Both the position numbers and the translations under genes were made by a program. Below are positions 25,456-35,091 of a DNA stretch of 64,000 nucleotides, piece after piece; position 1 is the stretch's first letter, and the number at the start of each line of letters is the position of its first letter. The notes below the pieces were generated by a model that saw only the letters and a list, made by a program, of their open reading frames with translations, searched no databases and had not been told where the DNA came from. Source of the DNA: Massilia agri (lineage in GTDB: Bacteria > Pseudomonadota > Gammaproteobacteria > Burkholderiales > Burkholderiaceae_D); NCBI RefSeq assembly GCF_024753255.1, contig NZ_JANUHA010000002.1:248001-312000 (forward strand), in the 5' to 3' direction.

Positions 25456-26520
25456 ATGTCCAACGTCCACCTGCGCAAGCTGTGCATCACCCGCGGCAGC
25501 AACCAGATCATCCGCGACCTCGACCTGCAGGTCGAGCCGGGCGAATTCCTGGTGCTGCTCGGACCTTCCGGCTGCGGCAAGTCGACCCTGCTGCACAGCA
25601 TCGCCGGCCTGATCGACCTGGCCGACGGCGCCATCGAGATCGGCGGGCGCGACATGAGCCATGCCGACCCGAGTGAAAGAGGCATCGGCATGGTGTTCCA
25701 GTCCTATGCCCTCTACCCGACCATGACGGTCGAGAAGAATATGTCCTTCGGCCTGAGGATCTCGGGCGCGCCGAAGGCGGAGATCCAGCGCCGCGTACAG
25801 CGTGCGGCCGAGATGCTGCAGCTCGAATCGCTCCTGGACCGCAAGCCGGCCCAGCTCTCGGGTGGCCAGCGCCAGCGCGTGGCCATCGGACGCGCCCTGG
25901 TGCGCGAGGCCGGCGTCTACCTCTTCGACGAGCCGCTCTCGAACCTGGACGCCAAGCTGCGCGCCGAGCTGCGCCGCGAACTGAAGCTACTGCACGCGGC
26001 GCTCGGCTCGACCATGATCTACGTGACCCACGACCAGGCCGAAGCCATGACCCTGGCCACGCGCATCGTCGTGATGCAGGGCGGGCGCATCCAGCAGATC
26101 GGCACCCCAGCCGAGGTCTACGAGCGTCCGGCCAACCGCTTCGTGGCGGGCTTCCTGGGTTCGCCCTCGATGAATTTCGTCGAGGGGAGCCTCGACGGCA
26201 CCCTGGACGTGCAGCGCCGCTTCACGGCCGGCGCCCTGCAGCTCACCCTGGCGCCGGATTGCATCGCACCCTCGGGTGCGGTCACGCTGGCGGTGCGGCC
26301 GGAAGACATCCATGTGGTCGATGACGGCCCATTGCTGGCGAACGTGACCCTGGTCGAGCCGATGGGCAACCACCAGGTCGTGTGGCTGGACTGCGGCGGC
26401 CACGCCTTGTCCGCCATCGTGCACGATGCGCGCCGGCTTGCGCCGGGCCAGGCGGTGCGCTTCGCCATCGATGCGGCGCGGGTCTCGCTGTTCGAGCCGC
26501 GCAGCGGCCGGCGCTTGTAA
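25456..26520 (+). CDS. Sugar ABC transporter ATP-binding protein (MalK/UgpC-type)
   Basis: The 354-aa ATPase energises the sugar importer. It has Walker A GPSGCGKSTL, the signature LSGGQRQRVAIGRAL, Walker B VYLFDEPLSNLD and the switch His in VTHDQAEAM. A C-terminal OB/TOBE regulatory domain (about 235-354) is typical of MalK-type subunits. It is the last gene of the transporter operon; the LacI regulator follows 78 bp later. Confidence 0.92.
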   Translation: MSNVHLRKLCITRGSNQIIRDLDLQVEPGEFLVLLGPSGCGKSTLLHSIAGLIDLADGAIEIGGRDMSHADPSERGIGMVFQSYALYPTMTVEKNMSFGLRISGAPKAEIQRRVQRAAEMLQLESLLDRKPAQLSGGQRQRVAIGRALVREAGVYLFDEPLSNLDAKLRAELRRELKLLHAALGSTMIYVTHDQAEAMTLATRIVVMQGGRIQQIGTPAEVYERPANRFVAGFLGSPSMNFVEGSLDGTLDVQRRFTAGALQLTLAPDCIAPSGAVTLAVRPEDIHVVDDGPLLANVTLVEPMGNHQVVWLDCGGHALSAIVHDARRLAPGQAVRFAIDAARVSLFEPRSGRRL

Positions 26521-26569
26521 AGACAAGTGCCAGTGTCGGATGAATGCAGTATGCTTCAGTGTTTTTCGA

Positions 26570-26582
26570 ATAAACCGTTTAT
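26570..26582. promoter_or_regulatory. Palindrome upstream of the LacI regulator gene
   Basis: ATAAAC-C-GTTTAT is a perfect 6-1-6 inverted repeat 16 bp before the GTG start. It differs from the TGGAAACGTTTCCA sites elsewhere but shares the AAAC/GTTT core. It may be an autoregulatory operator. Confidence 0.4.
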
Positions 26583-26598
26583 CGATTAGGGACCATTA

Positions 26599-27633
26599 GT
26601 GGCAACCATCAAGGATGTAGCACGTCTCGCCGGCGTCGGCCTGGGCACCGCCTCGCGCGTGGTCAGCGGCAAGGGTTCGGTGTCGCCCGCCACGCTTGAA
26701 AAGGTGCGCAAGGCGATCGACGAGCTGGGTTTCCGCCCCTCGCACGCGGCGCGCGCCCTGCTGTCCGGCACCAGCCGCATGGTGGGCGTCTACATTCCGG
26801 TCCTGAGCGGCACCTTCTACACCCCGATCCTGCAGATCATCGACACCGAGCTGCGCGCCGCCGGCCTGCACATGGTGGTGGCCTTCGGCGTGGGTCTCGG
26901 CGACGCGCGCCGCCAGGCGATGGAAGGCATCGAGTTCCTCATCGAACGCGGCTGCGACGGCATCATCATGATGACCAGCGCCCTCGCCGACGAAGACCTG
27001 GCCGGCCTCGGCGCCAAGCAGCGGCAGATCGTGGCGCTGAACCACGAATTCCGCACGATGCCCGAACAGTGCTTCACGGTCGACCACGTGCTGGGCGGAC
27101 GCCTGGCCGCGCGCACCCTGCTCGACTACCGGCACCGCGACATCGGCGTCATCTCCGGCCCGGCGGCGCTCAGCGACAACGTGGCCCGCGTCGACGGCTT
27201 CATGCGCGAGCTGGAAGAAGGCGGCATCGACACGGGCAAGCTGTGGGTGGCGGAAAGCGACTTCTCCCCTGCCGGCGGCTGGGCCGCGGCCAAGGAGCTG
27301 ATCGAATCCGGCCACAAGTGCACCGCCCTGTTCTGCGCCAACGACGAGATGGCCGTGGGCGCCCTGTCCTATTTCCAGGAGGCCGGCATCAGCGTGCCGC
27401 GCGACCTGTCCGTCATCGGCTACGACGACACGCCCAGCGCCGCCTTCTCGGCCCCGCGCCTGACCTCGGTGCACATGCCCTGGCGCGAGATGACGCTCAA
27501 CGGCATCAACGCCCTGCTGAACCGCTGCTACGACCTGCAGCGTCCGGTGTCGCGCACCTTTCCGGTCAGCGTCACCCTGCGCGCCTCGCTGGCGAAGCTG
27601 CCGTCCACGCCGTCGCGGAGTCGAAAAAAATGA
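26599..27633 (+). CDS. LacI-family transcriptional regulator
   Basis: The 344-aa regulator has an N-terminal LacI helix-turn-helix (ATIKDVARLAGVGLGTASRVV), the hinge helix (HAARALLSGTSR), and a periplasmic-binding-protein-like effector domain (about 60-340, with SVIGYDDTPSAAF). The start is GTG. It lies between the sugar transporter operon and the glucosidase operon and is the only LacI-type gene here. It is therefore the best candidate to bind the four 14-bp palindromes in the region, with glucose or a beta-glucoside as likely inducer. Confidence 0.92.
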   Translation: MATIKDVARLAGVGLGTASRVVSGKGSVSPATLEKVRKAIDELGFRPSHAARALLSGTSRMVGVYIPVLSGTFYTPILQIIDTELRAAGLHMVVAFGVGLGDARRQAMEGIEFLIERGCDGIIMMTSALADEDLAGLGAKQRQIVALNHEFRTMPEQCFTVDHVLGGRLAARTLLDYRHRDIGVISGPAALSDNVARVDGFMRELEEGGIDTGKLWVAESDFSPAGGWAAAKELIESGHKCTALFCANDEMAVGALSYFQEAGISVPRDLSVIGYDDTPSAAFSAPRLTSVHMPWREMTLNGINALLNRCYDLQRPVSRTFPVSVTLRASLAKLPSTPSRSRKK

Positions 27634-27648
27634 GGCTGCAAGCCCCTT

Positions 27649-27671
27649 GGCCGTAGTGCGGCCTTTTTTTT
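27649..27671 (+). terminator. Intrinsic terminator after the LacI gene
   Basis: GGCCG-tagtg-CGGCC is followed by eight T residues, 16 bp after the regulator's stop. Confidence 0.85.
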
Positions 27672-27674
27672 CAC

Positions 27675-27703
27675 TTGCAGTTGGAAAGCTTTCCAAATAT
27701 TCT
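27675..27703 (+). promoter_or_regulatory. Promoter with internal LacI-type operator for the GH1-GH3-glk operon
   Basis: TTGCAG (27675-27680) and TATTCT (27698-27703) are spaced 17 bp apart. The perfect palindrome TGGAAAGCTTTCCA (27682-27695) fills the spacer, so a bound repressor would exclude RNA polymerase. Confidence 0.65.
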
Positions 27704-27730
27704 TGCATCAGGTCTTCACATACACACACC

Positions 27731-29098
27731 ATGACAACAGCAAACGCCCTTGAGCCGACCGCCCCGCAGCGCGGCGATTTCGCCCCCGACTTCTTGTGGG
27801 GCTGTGCCACCTCTTCCTACCAGATCGAAGGCGCGGGCCAGGAGGACGGCCGGGTCGAGTCGATCTGGGACCGCTTCGCCGCCACCCCGGGCAAGGTCAA
27901 GGACGGTTCCAGCGGCCTGGTCGCCTGCGACCACTATCACCGCTGGCCGGAAGACTTCGACATCGGCCGCGACATGGGCCTGAACGCCTACCGCTTCTCG
28001 ATCGCCTGGCCGCGCATCTTCTCGGAAGTGGGCGGCAAGCCGAACGAGAAGGGCCTGGACTTCTATTCGCGGCTGGTGGACGGCATGCTGGAACGCGGCC
28101 TGCAGCCCTGGGCCACGCTGTATCACTGGGACCTGCCGCAGTACCTGCAAGACCTCGGCGGCTGGAACAATCGCGCCACGGTCGATGCCTACCTGGCGTT
28201 CGTGGACGCCATGACGCGCCGCCTGGGCGACCGCGTCCAGCACTGGATCACCCATAACGAACCCTGGTGCACCTCGATCATCGGCAACTTCGAAGGCTGG
28301 CACGCGCCCGGCAACACCGACTTCAAGACCGCACTGCAGGTCGCCCACCACGTGCTGCTCTCGCACGGCAAGGCGGTGCCCCTGATCCGCGCGAACGTCC
28401 CGAACGCCAGGGCAGGCATCGCCCTCAGCCTGCACCCGGTGCGACCGGCCAGCAATTCGCCCGAAGACCTGGCCGCCATGGCGCGCCACGACGGCCTGCG
28501 CTACCGCTGGTTCCTCGATCCGCTGTATGGCCGCGGCTATCCGCAGGCCACGCTCGACATCATCGGCGACGCCGCACCAACCGTGGAACCGGGCGACCTG
28601 GAAGCCATCGCGGTGCCGACCGATTTCCTGGGCGTGAACTACTACTTCCCCGAGACCATTCAGAACGACCCGACCCACGCGCCGCTGGGCGCGCGCGTGC
28701 TGCCGCCCGCCGACGGCATGGAAACCACGGCCATGGGCTGGGAAGTCGCGCCGCAGGGACTGGCCGAACTCCTGCACCGCATCGAGAACGACTACCACCC
28801 GGGCCCGATGTACATCACCGAGAACGGCTCCTGCTACACCGACGAGGTGGGTGCGAATGGCGAGATCGACGACGTCGAGCGCCGGCGGTACCTAGCGACG
28901 CACCTGGCCGCGCTGCGCGCGGCGATCAGGGACGGCGTGCCGGTGAAGGGTTATTTCGCCTGGAGCCTGCTCGACAACTTCGAATGGGCGGAAGGCTACC
29001 TGAAGCGCTTCGGCCTTACCCACATCGACTACGCCACCCAGCAGCGCCGCCTGAAGAGCAGCGGCAAGTGGTACCGCAGCTTCCTGCGCGGCGAATAA
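27731..29098 (+). CDS. Beta-glucosidase, glycoside hydrolase family 1
   Basis: The 455-aa cytoplasmic-type enzyme (no signal peptide) hydrolyses terminal beta-glucosyl residues of cellobiose-like or laminaribiose-like sugars. The acid/base Glu177 lies in THNEP and the nucleophile Glu364 in ITENG. The GH1 start FLWGCATSSYQIEG is intact. The ATG at 27731 follows the operator region; an earlier in-frame start falls on the terminator. It heads an apparent operon with GH3, glucokinase and an MFS transporter. Confidence 0.93.
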   Translation: MTTANALEPTAPQRGDFAPDFLWGCATSSYQIEGAGQEDGRVESIWDRFAATPGKVKDGSSGLVACDHYHRWPEDFDIGRDMGLNAYRFSIAWPRIFSEVGGKPNEKGLDFYSRLVDGMLERGLQPWATLYHWDLPQYLQDLGGWNNRATVDAYLAFVDAMTRRLGDRVQHWITHNEPWCTSIIGNFEGWHAPGNTDFKTALQVAHHVLLSHGKAVPLIRANVPNARAGIALSLHPVRPASNSPEDLAAMARHDGLRYRWFLDPLYGRGYPQATLDIIGDAAPTVEPGDLEAIAVPTDFLGVNYYFPETIQNDPTHAPLGARVLPPADGMETTAMGWEVAPQGLAELLHRIENDYHPGPMYITENGSCYTDEVGANGEIDDVERRRYLATHLAALRAAIRDGVPVKGYFAWSLLDNFEWAEGYLKRFGLTHIDYATQQRRLKSSGKWYRSFLRGE

Positions 29099-29139
29099 GC
29101 GATACGCCAGAACCCACAATAACGACTAGCGAGACATCC

Positions 29140-31647
29140 ATGACAACCACCCTTCGCAATCCCGTGCTGGCGCTTGCCGTCGCACTCGCCTTCCCCGCCG
29201 CCGGCGCCTTCGCGCAAGCTGCCGCGCCGCTCGCCGACTGGCCGCGCATCGCCAGTCCGATTGCGAAGGATGCGGCGCTCGAGAAGCGCGTCGCCGAGAT
29301 TGTCAGCAAGATGACCCTGGCCCAGAAAGTCGGCCAGATGACCCAGCCCGAGATCAAGACCGCCACGCCCGAAGACGTCAAGCGCTACTACCTCGGCTCG
29401 GTGCTCAACGGCGGCGGCAGCTGGCCGAACGGGAACAAGCATGCGAAGGCGGCCGAGTGGCTGGCCCTGGCCCAGCGCTACCACGAGGCGTCACTCAGCA
29501 CCGACATGGCGATCAAGGTGCCGGTGATCTGGGGTACCGACGCGGTCCACGGCCACAACAACGTCTTTGGCGCCACCCTCTTCCCGCATAACATCGGCCT
29601 GGGCGCGGCGCGCAATCCGAAGCTGCTCGAGGAAATCGGCGCGGCCACGGCGAAAGCCACGCGCGCCAGCGGCATCGCCTGGGTGTTCGGCCCGACCCTG
29701 GCCGTGGTGCGCGACGACCGCTGGGGGCGCACCTACGAGAGCTATTCCGAGAATCCGGACGTGGTGAAAAGCTATGCCGGCGCCTATGTGCGCGGCATGC
29801 AGGGCATGCTGAAGGACGACGCCAACACGGTGGCCACCGCCAAGCACTTCATCGGCGACGGCGGCACCGAGAACGGCAAGGACCGCGGCGTCAACAAGTC
29901 GACCAAGTCGCAGATGATCAACATCCACGGCGTCGGCTACTACCCGGCCCTGGCGGCCGGTGTGCAGACCGTCATGTCCTCGTTCAACTCCTGGAACGAC
30001 GTCTCGACCGGCACCGACTACGGCAAGATGCACGGCAGCCGCGCCATGCTGACCGACGTGCTCAAGACGAAGATGGGCTTCGACGGCTTCGTCGTCACCG
30101 ACTGGAACGGCATCGGCGAAGTGCCGGGCTGCCGCAACGACAGCTGCGCCCAGGCCATCAATGCCGGCAACGACATGATCATGGTGCCGGACGACTGGAA
30201 GGCCTTCATCGCCAACACCATCAAGCAGGTCGAGAGCGGCGAGATCCCGATGTCGCGCATCGACGACGCCGTCACCCGCATCATCCGCGTCAAGCTGCGC
30301 GCCGGCCTGTTCGACAAGAGCCCGGCCCAGAACGCCTATGCGGGCAAGGACGAGGCCATGCAGCCGCGTGAACTGGCGCGCCGCGCCGTGCGCGAGTCGC
30401 TGGTGCTGATCAAGAACGACAAGCCGGTGCTGCCGATCGCACGCGGCAAGAAAATCCTCGTGGTCGGCAAGACCGCGGACGACCTGTCGAACCAGACCGG
30501 CGGCTGGTCGATCACCTGGCAGGGCACCGCCAACGTCAACGCCGACTTCCCGAACGGCGACACCATCCTGGCCGGCATCCGCGAAGCCGCCGGCAGCAAT
30601 AACGTCAGCTTCAGCCTCGACGCGAAAGGCGTCGACGTGTCGAAGTTCGACGTCGTGGTCGCCGTGATCGGCGAGCGCCCGTATGCGGAAGGCGACGGCG
30701 ACATCGGCCCCAATGGCACCCTGCGCCATTCGGGCCGCCACCCGGAAGATCTGGCCGTGCTGCAGGCGGTCGCCGGCAAGGGCAAACCCGTGGTGACCGT
30801 CTTCGTCTCGGGCCGTCCGCTCTACGTGAACGACCTGCTCAACCTGTCGGATGTGTTCGTGGCCGCCTGGCTGCCGGGCACCGAGGGCAAGGGCGTGTCG
30901 GACCTGCTGGTCGCCGGCCCGAAACGCTATGAATTCACCGGCAAGCTGCCCTTCTCCTGGCCGAAGTCGGCCTGCCAGACCGAGCTCAATGTCGGCGACA
31001 AGAACTACGCGCCCCTGTTCGCCTACGGTCATGGCCTGAAGACGACAACGCTTTCCAAGGTCGGCAAGCTGGACGCCACCTACCCGGCCGGCGGCTGCGG
31101 CATCAGCAACACCTTCCCCGTGTTCAGCCAGGCCGACCGCGCCAGCTTCCCGCTGACCATTCGCAGCGGCGAGCAGCAGCTGGTACTGGGCGCCGACCTG
31201 AACTCCACCTTCAGCCTGCCCGGCGTCACCGTGCAGACCTCGCAGGTGAACACCCAGCAGGATGCCAAGCTGGTGACCTGGAGCGGCCCGGCCACCATCG
31301 AAGCACGCGGCGCGCGCGCGATGGTTCTGCCGGCGGCGGCCGGCAAGGATGCGGCACTGCGCTTCGATACCATCGTTTCTAACGCACCAGCAGGCAAGGT
31401 CACCATGGCCATGGGCGGCGGCACGTTAGACGCGACCGGCCTGTTCAAAAACCTGGCCGGCAAGGGCAAGCAGGTCGTGCGCATTCCGCTGTCCTGCTTC
31501 CAGGCCAAGGGCACCGATCTGGCGAAAGTCGAGGCGCCGTTCAGCGTGACCAGCAATGCGGCCTTCGCCGCCGCCTTCGCCAATATCGAGATCGCCGGCG
31601 GCGCGGCAAGCGAGGCGGGCGCCGTGAAGTGCGAGGAACTGAAATGA
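29140..31647 (+). CDS. Secreted exo-beta-glucosidase, GH3, ExoP-like
   Basis: The 835-aa enzyme has a signal peptide (about 1-25, ending FAQA), a GH3 N-terminal barrel with nucleophile Asp321 in VVTDWNG, and the GH3 C-terminal sandwich. An extra C-terminal beta-rich domain (about 655-835) is present, as in marine ExoP-type exo-1,3/1,4-beta-glucanases. It would release glucose from beta-glucan oligomers in the periplasm or outside. Its stop overlaps the glucokinase start (ATGA). Confidence 0.9.
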   Translation: MTTTLRNPVLALAVALAFPAAGAFAQAAAPLADWPRIASPIAKDAALEKRVAEIVSKMTLAQKVGQMTQPEIKTATPEDVKRYYLGSVLNGGGSWPNGNKHAKAAEWLALAQRYHEASLSTDMAIKVPVIWGTDAVHGHNNVFGATLFPHNIGLGAARNPKLLEEIGAATAKATRASGIAWVFGPTLAVVRDDRWGRTYESYSENPDVVKSYAGAYVRGMQGMLKDDANTVATAKHFIGDGGTENGKDRGVNKSTKSQMINIHGVGYYPALAAGVQTVMSSFNSWNDVSTGTDYGKMHGSRAMLTDVLKTKMGFDGFVVTDWNGIGEVPGCRNDSCAQAINAGNDMIMVPDDWKAFIANTIKQVESGEIPMSRIDDAVTRIIRVKLRAGLFDKSPAQNAYAGKDEAMQPRELARRAVRESLVLIKNDKPVLPIARGKKILVVGKTADDLSNQTGGWSITWQGTANVNADFPNGDTILAGIREAAGSNNVSFSLDAKGVDVSKFDVVVAVIGERPYAEGDGDIGPNGTLRHSGRHPEDLAVLQAVAGKGKPVVTVFVSGRPLYVNDLLNLSDVFVAAWLPGTEGKGVSDLLVAGPKRYEFTGKLPFSWPKSACQTELNVGDKNYAPLFAYGHGLKTTTLSKVGKLDATYPAGGCGISNTFPVFSQADRASFPLTIRSGEQQLVLGADLNSTFSLPGVTVQTSQVNTQQDAKLVTWSGPATIEARGARAMVLPAAAGKDAALRFDTIVSNAPAGKVTMAMGGGTLDATGLFKNLAGKGKQVVRIPLSCFQAKGTDLAKVEAPFSVTSNAAFAAAFANIEIAGGAASEAGAVKCEELK

Positions 31648-32612
31648 GCCTGCGCCTGCTCGCCGACATCGGCGGCACCAATGCCCGCTTCGCCCTGCAG
31701 GAACCGGGACAAAGTGCCTTCGCGGACATTGAGGTGCTGGCCTGCGCCGACTATGCCACCCTGGGCGAGGCGATGCGCGCCTATCTCGGCAAGGCAGCGT
31801 CGCGCGGACTGGCGGTCGAGGGCCTGCGCCAGGCGGCGCTGGCCATCGCCAACCCGGTCGAGGACGACCGGGTCAGCATGACCAATCACCACTGGAGCTT
31901 CTCGATCAACGCCTTGCGCGATGAGCAGGAGCTGGAGACGCTGCTGGTCGTGAACGACTTTGCCGCGTTGGCCATGTCGCTGCCGCACCTGACTGCCGCT
32001 GGCCGCGAACGCATCGGCGGCGGCCTCGAGCTTCCAGACCGTCCGATTGGCCTGATCGGCCCCGGCACGGGACTGGGTGTCTCCGGCGTGATTCCAGCGG
32101 ACGGACGCTGGATCGCGCTGGCCAGCGAAGGCGGTCACGTGAGCTTCGCGCCGGCCAACAAGGACGAGGTCGCGATCCTGGAAGCGCTGTGGCGCGAGTT
32201 TGGCCACGTGTCGGCCGAGCGCCTGTTATCCGGAATGGGACTGGAACTGATCCACTGGGCGCTGCATGACGAGCGCCTGGAAGCCCCTGGCATCACCGGG
32301 GCTGCGCTCGACGGTTCTTCGGCTGCTTGCCGGCGCACGGTCGACACCTTCTGCGCCATCCTGGGCAGCGTGGCCGGCAACGTCGCACTGACCCTGGGCG
32401 CCACGGGCGGCATGTACATCGGCGGCGGCATCGTGCCGCGCCTGGGCAAGCTGTTCACCGAATCCAGTTTCCGCGCGCGCTTCGAAGACAAGGGACGCCT
32501 CAGCCCCTACCTGGCGCGCATCCCGACTTACCTGGTCACTGAACAGTATCCGGCATTGCACGGCGTGTCCGCGCTGCTGGATGACCAGATCGCGCCGAAC
32601 CGGGGCGCATAG
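31644..32612 (+). CDS. glk: Glucokinase
   Basis: The 322-aa ROK-unlike bacterial glucokinase (Glk family) has the phosphate-binding motif LLADIGGTNARFAL, a second segment GLIGPGTGLGVSG, and GGHVSFAP near the sugar site. It phosphorylates the glucose released by the neighbouring glucosidases. The ATG at 31644 overlaps the GH3 stop, with GAGGAACT upstream; an in-frame start five codons earlier is less likely. Confidence 0.92.
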   Translation: MSLRLLADIGGTNARFALQEPGQSAFADIEVLACADYATLGEAMRAYLGKAASRGLAVEGLRQAALAIANPVEDDRVSMTNHHWSFSINALRDEQELETLLVVNDFAALAMSLPHLTAAGRERIGGGLELPDRPIGLIGPGTGLGVSGVIPADGRWIALASEGGHVSFAPANKDEVAILEALWREFGHVSAERLLSGMGLELIHWALHDERLEAPGITGAALDGSSAACRRTVDTFCAILGSVAGNVALTLGATGGMYIGGGIVPRLGKLFTESSFRARFEDKGRLSPYLARIPTYLVTEQYPALHGVSALLDDQIAPNRGA

Positions 32613-32635
32613 CCACAATTACGAACGGAGACATC

Positions 32636-33946
32636 ATGCAAAGTACCGCCCCGAACCAGGCGCCGCCGCTGGCGCACCTCCCCGAGGCCGAGCACAACCC
32701 GCACACCGGCGCGCTCGTCATCGTCACCATCCTGTTCTTCATGTGGGGGCTGCTGACGTCCCTGAACGACGTCCTGATCCCGCACCTGAAGTCGATCTAT
32801 ACGCTGACCTACCTGCAGGCGATGCTGGTGCAGTTCTGCTTCTTCGGCGCCTACTTCATCGTCTCGCTGCCGGCCGGCGCTTTGATTCGTAGAATCGGCT
32901 ACCAGAACGGCGCCGTCACCGGCCTGATGATCGCGGCCGCCGGCTGCGCCCTGTTCTACCCGGCCTCGAAGGGCGGCTATGGCCTCTTCCTGTTCGCCTT
33001 CTTCGTGCTGGCGAGCGGCATCACCATCTTGCAGGTGGCGGCCAACCCCTACGTGACCGTGCTGGGACCGGCGCGCCTGGCCTCGAGCCGCCTCACGCTG
33101 ACCCAGGCCTTCAACTCGCTCGGCACCACGGTGGCGCCGGCGCTGGGCGGCATCCTGATCCTGTCGACCGTGGCCCTGAGCGCCGAGCAGCTGGCGGCCC
33201 TGCCCGCCGCAGAGCAGGCCGCGCACAAGGCCCTCGAAGCAGCCACGGTGCAGGGGCCCTACCTCGCACTGGCCGCCGCGCTGGCGATCCTCGCGGTGCT
33301 GTTCGCCCTGGCCAGGCTGCCGAAGATCGACCATGCGGAAGACGGCCAGCCGGCGGTCGACGGCAAGGGCGGCGCGATGGCCTACCGCCACCTGGTGCTG
33401 GGCGCGGTCGCGATCTTCCTGTACGTGGGCGCGGAAGTGAGCATCGGCAGCTTCCTGATCAACTTCCTCGGCGAGGGCAATATCGCGGGCCTGAGCCATG
33501 CGGACGCCGCCCACTATGTCAGCCTGTACTGGGGCGGCGCCCTGGTCGGCCGCTTCATCGGCTTTGCCGCGATGCGCTACATCAGCCCGGGCAAGTCCCT
33601 GGCCGTCACGGCCCTCGGCTCCATCGTGCTGGTGCTCACTGCGACTTTCGGCGAGGGCTCGGTGGCGAAGTGGGCGATCGTCGCGGTCGGCCTGTGCAAC
33701 TCGATCATGTTCCCGACCATCTTCAGCCTGGCCCTGCATGGCCTGGGCAAGTTCACCGGCCAGGGTTCGGGCATCCTGTGCATGGCCATCGTCGGCGGCG
33801 CCGTCATCCCCTTCGTGCAGGGCATGTTCGCCGACACCATCGGCCTGCAGCCGTCCTTCATGGTGCCGGCCGTATGCTACCTGTTCATCCTCTATTTCGG
33901 CGTGAAGTACGCCAACCTGCACAAGCAGCCGGCGGCGGCTGCCTGA
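32636..33946 (+). CDS. MFS sugar:proton symporter, GluP/FucP family
   Basis: The 436-aa inner-membrane carrier has about twelve membrane segments. It shows FucP/GluP landmarks: FFMWGLLTSLNDVLIPHLK in helix 1, AANPYVTVLGP and the long central insert before helix 7. It probably imports glucose or galactose. It is last in the GH1-GH3-glk operon, 23 bp after glk. Its stop abuts the stop of a convergent gene with no spacer. Confidence 0.88.
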   Translation: MQSTAPNQAPPLAHLPEAEHNPHTGALVIVTILFFMWGLLTSLNDVLIPHLKSIYTLTYLQAMLVQFCFFGAYFIVSLPAGALIRRIGYQNGAVTGLMIAAAGCALFYPASKGGYGLFLFAFFVLASGITILQVAANPYVTVLGPARLASSRLTLTQAFNSLGTTVAPALGGILILSTVALSAEQLAALPAAEQAAHKALEAATVQGPYLALAAALAILAVLFALARLPKIDHAEDGQPAVDGKGGAMAYRHLVLGAVAIFLYVGAEVSIGSFLINFLGEGNIAGLSHADAAHYVSLYWGGALVGRFIGFAAMRYISPGKSLAVTALGSIVLVLTATFGEGSVAKWAIVAVGLCNSIMFPTIFSLALHGLGKFTGQGSGILCMAIVGGAVIPFVQGMFADTIGLQPSFMVPAVCYLFILYFGVKYANLHKQPAAAA

Positions 33947-35017
33947 TCATTCCAGCGACTTCCACCACTGCGTGCCCGGCTGGGGAGCCTTGAGGTTCAG
34001 GGCTTCCCCCATCTCCGGCGTGGCCAGCTTCACTCCCCTGCCCTCGGCCAGCGCGACGATGCGCTCGAAAGGATCCTGCCAGCGGTGCAGGGCCAGATCA
34101 AACGTCCCGTTATGCATCGGCAGCATCCAGGCCCCGCCAAGGTCCAGGAAGGCCTGCAGCGTCTCTTCCGGCTGCATGTGCACGTCGGGCCACTGCTTGT
34201 CGTAGGCGCCTGTCTCCAGCAGGGCGACGTCGAAAGGACCATAGCGGCGGCCGATCTCCTTGAAGCCCTCGAAGTAGCCGGTGTCGCCGCTGAAGAACAG
34301 GCGCAGCGCGTCGCTCTGGATCACCCAGGAGGCCCACAGCGTCGAGTTGCGGTCGTTCAGCGAGCGGCCCGAGAAGTGCTGGGACGGCGTGGCGACGAAA
34401 CGCACGCCGCCGATCTGCGTGCCCTGCCACCAGTCGAACTGCTGCACCTTGCCGGCATCGATGCCCCACTCGACCAGGCGGTCGCCCACGCCCAGGGGCG
34501 CCAGGAAGTGCTCGGTCTTGGCCGCCAGCGCGAGGACCGCCGCATGGTCGAGGTGGTCGTAGTGGTCGTGCGAGAGGATGACGGCCTTGATGGGCGGGAG
34601 GTCCTCGATCGAGATCGGCGGCGCGTGGAAGCGCTTGGGACCGGCCCACTGGACGGGGGAGGCGCGTTCCGAGAACACCGGATCGGTGAGATAGAAGGCG
34701 CCGCCGAGCTTGAGCAGCATGGTCGAGTGGCCGAGGCGGTAGAGGGTGTCGTCGGGCGCCGCCAGCAGATCGGCCTGCGTGAGCGCATGCACCGGAATCG
34801 CGGCTGTGGGCATGGTGCCTTGGGGCTTGTGGAACATGAAGTTCCACCACAGGCGCGCCATCTCGCCCAGGCTGTGCTCGCGCATCCGGACGGGATTGCG
34901 GAACTTCCCGTCCGCGAACTGGGGCGACTCGGTGTGCGCGGGAGCCGCGCTGGCAAGGGTGCAATAGCTCATGATTGCGGCAATTCCAAGAAAAAGGGTA
35001 GCGAAGAGGAGGCGCAT
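33947..35017 (-). CDS. Exported metallo-beta-lactamase-fold hydrolase (NAPE-PLD/UlaG-like)
   Basis: The 356-aa protein has a signal-like N-terminus (about 1-24, ASA end) and an MBL-fold domain with metal-binding HDHYDHLDH, plus downstream SGDTGYF and MHNGTFD motifs. The family includes N-acyl-phosphatidylethanolamine phospholipase D-like enzymes and UlaG-type lactonases; the substrate is unknown. It is divergent from a TetR gene, with paired palindromes between them. This pair interrupts the carbohydrate locus. Confidence 0.8.
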   Translation of the reverse strand: MRLLFATLFLGIAAIMSYCTLASAAPAHTESPQFADGKFRNPVRMREHSLGEMARLWWNFMFHKPQGTMPTAAIPVHALTQADLLAAPDDTLYRLGHSTMLLKLGGAFYLTDPVFSERASPVQWAGPKRFHAPPISIEDLPPIKAVILSHDHYDHLDHAAVLALAAKTEHFLAPLGVGDRLVEWGIDAGKVQQFDWWQGTQIGGVRFVATPSQHFSGRSLNDRNSTLWASWVIQSDALRLFFSGDTGYFEGFKEIGRRYGPFDVALLETGAYDKQWPDVHMQPEETLQAFLDLGGAWMLPMHNGTFDLALHRWQDPFERIVALAEGRGVKLATPEMGEALNLKAPQPGTQWWKSLE

Positions 35018-35041
35018 GGGATGTCGATCCGTCAGGTGTAC

Positions 35042-35091
35042 ACTACACAGTGTAGTTTCACTTTTTTGAAAAGTAAACTACTCGGTGTAAA
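35042..35091. promoter_or_regulatory. Paired TetR-type operators in a divergent promoter
   Basis: ACTACAC-A-GTGTAGT (35042-35056) is a perfect 7-1-7 palindrome. A second site, ACTACTCGGTGTAAA (35077-35091), keeps the ACTAC and GTGTA half-sites. They start 35 bp apart, between the metallo-hydrolase and the TetR gene, so the regulator probably controls both. Confidence 0.7.

Noticed and set aside
28267..29139. N-terminal extension of the GH3 enzyme through the GH1 gene in another frame
   Set aside because: The GH3 protein has a good signal peptide when started at 29140; the upstream part is a shadow of GH1.
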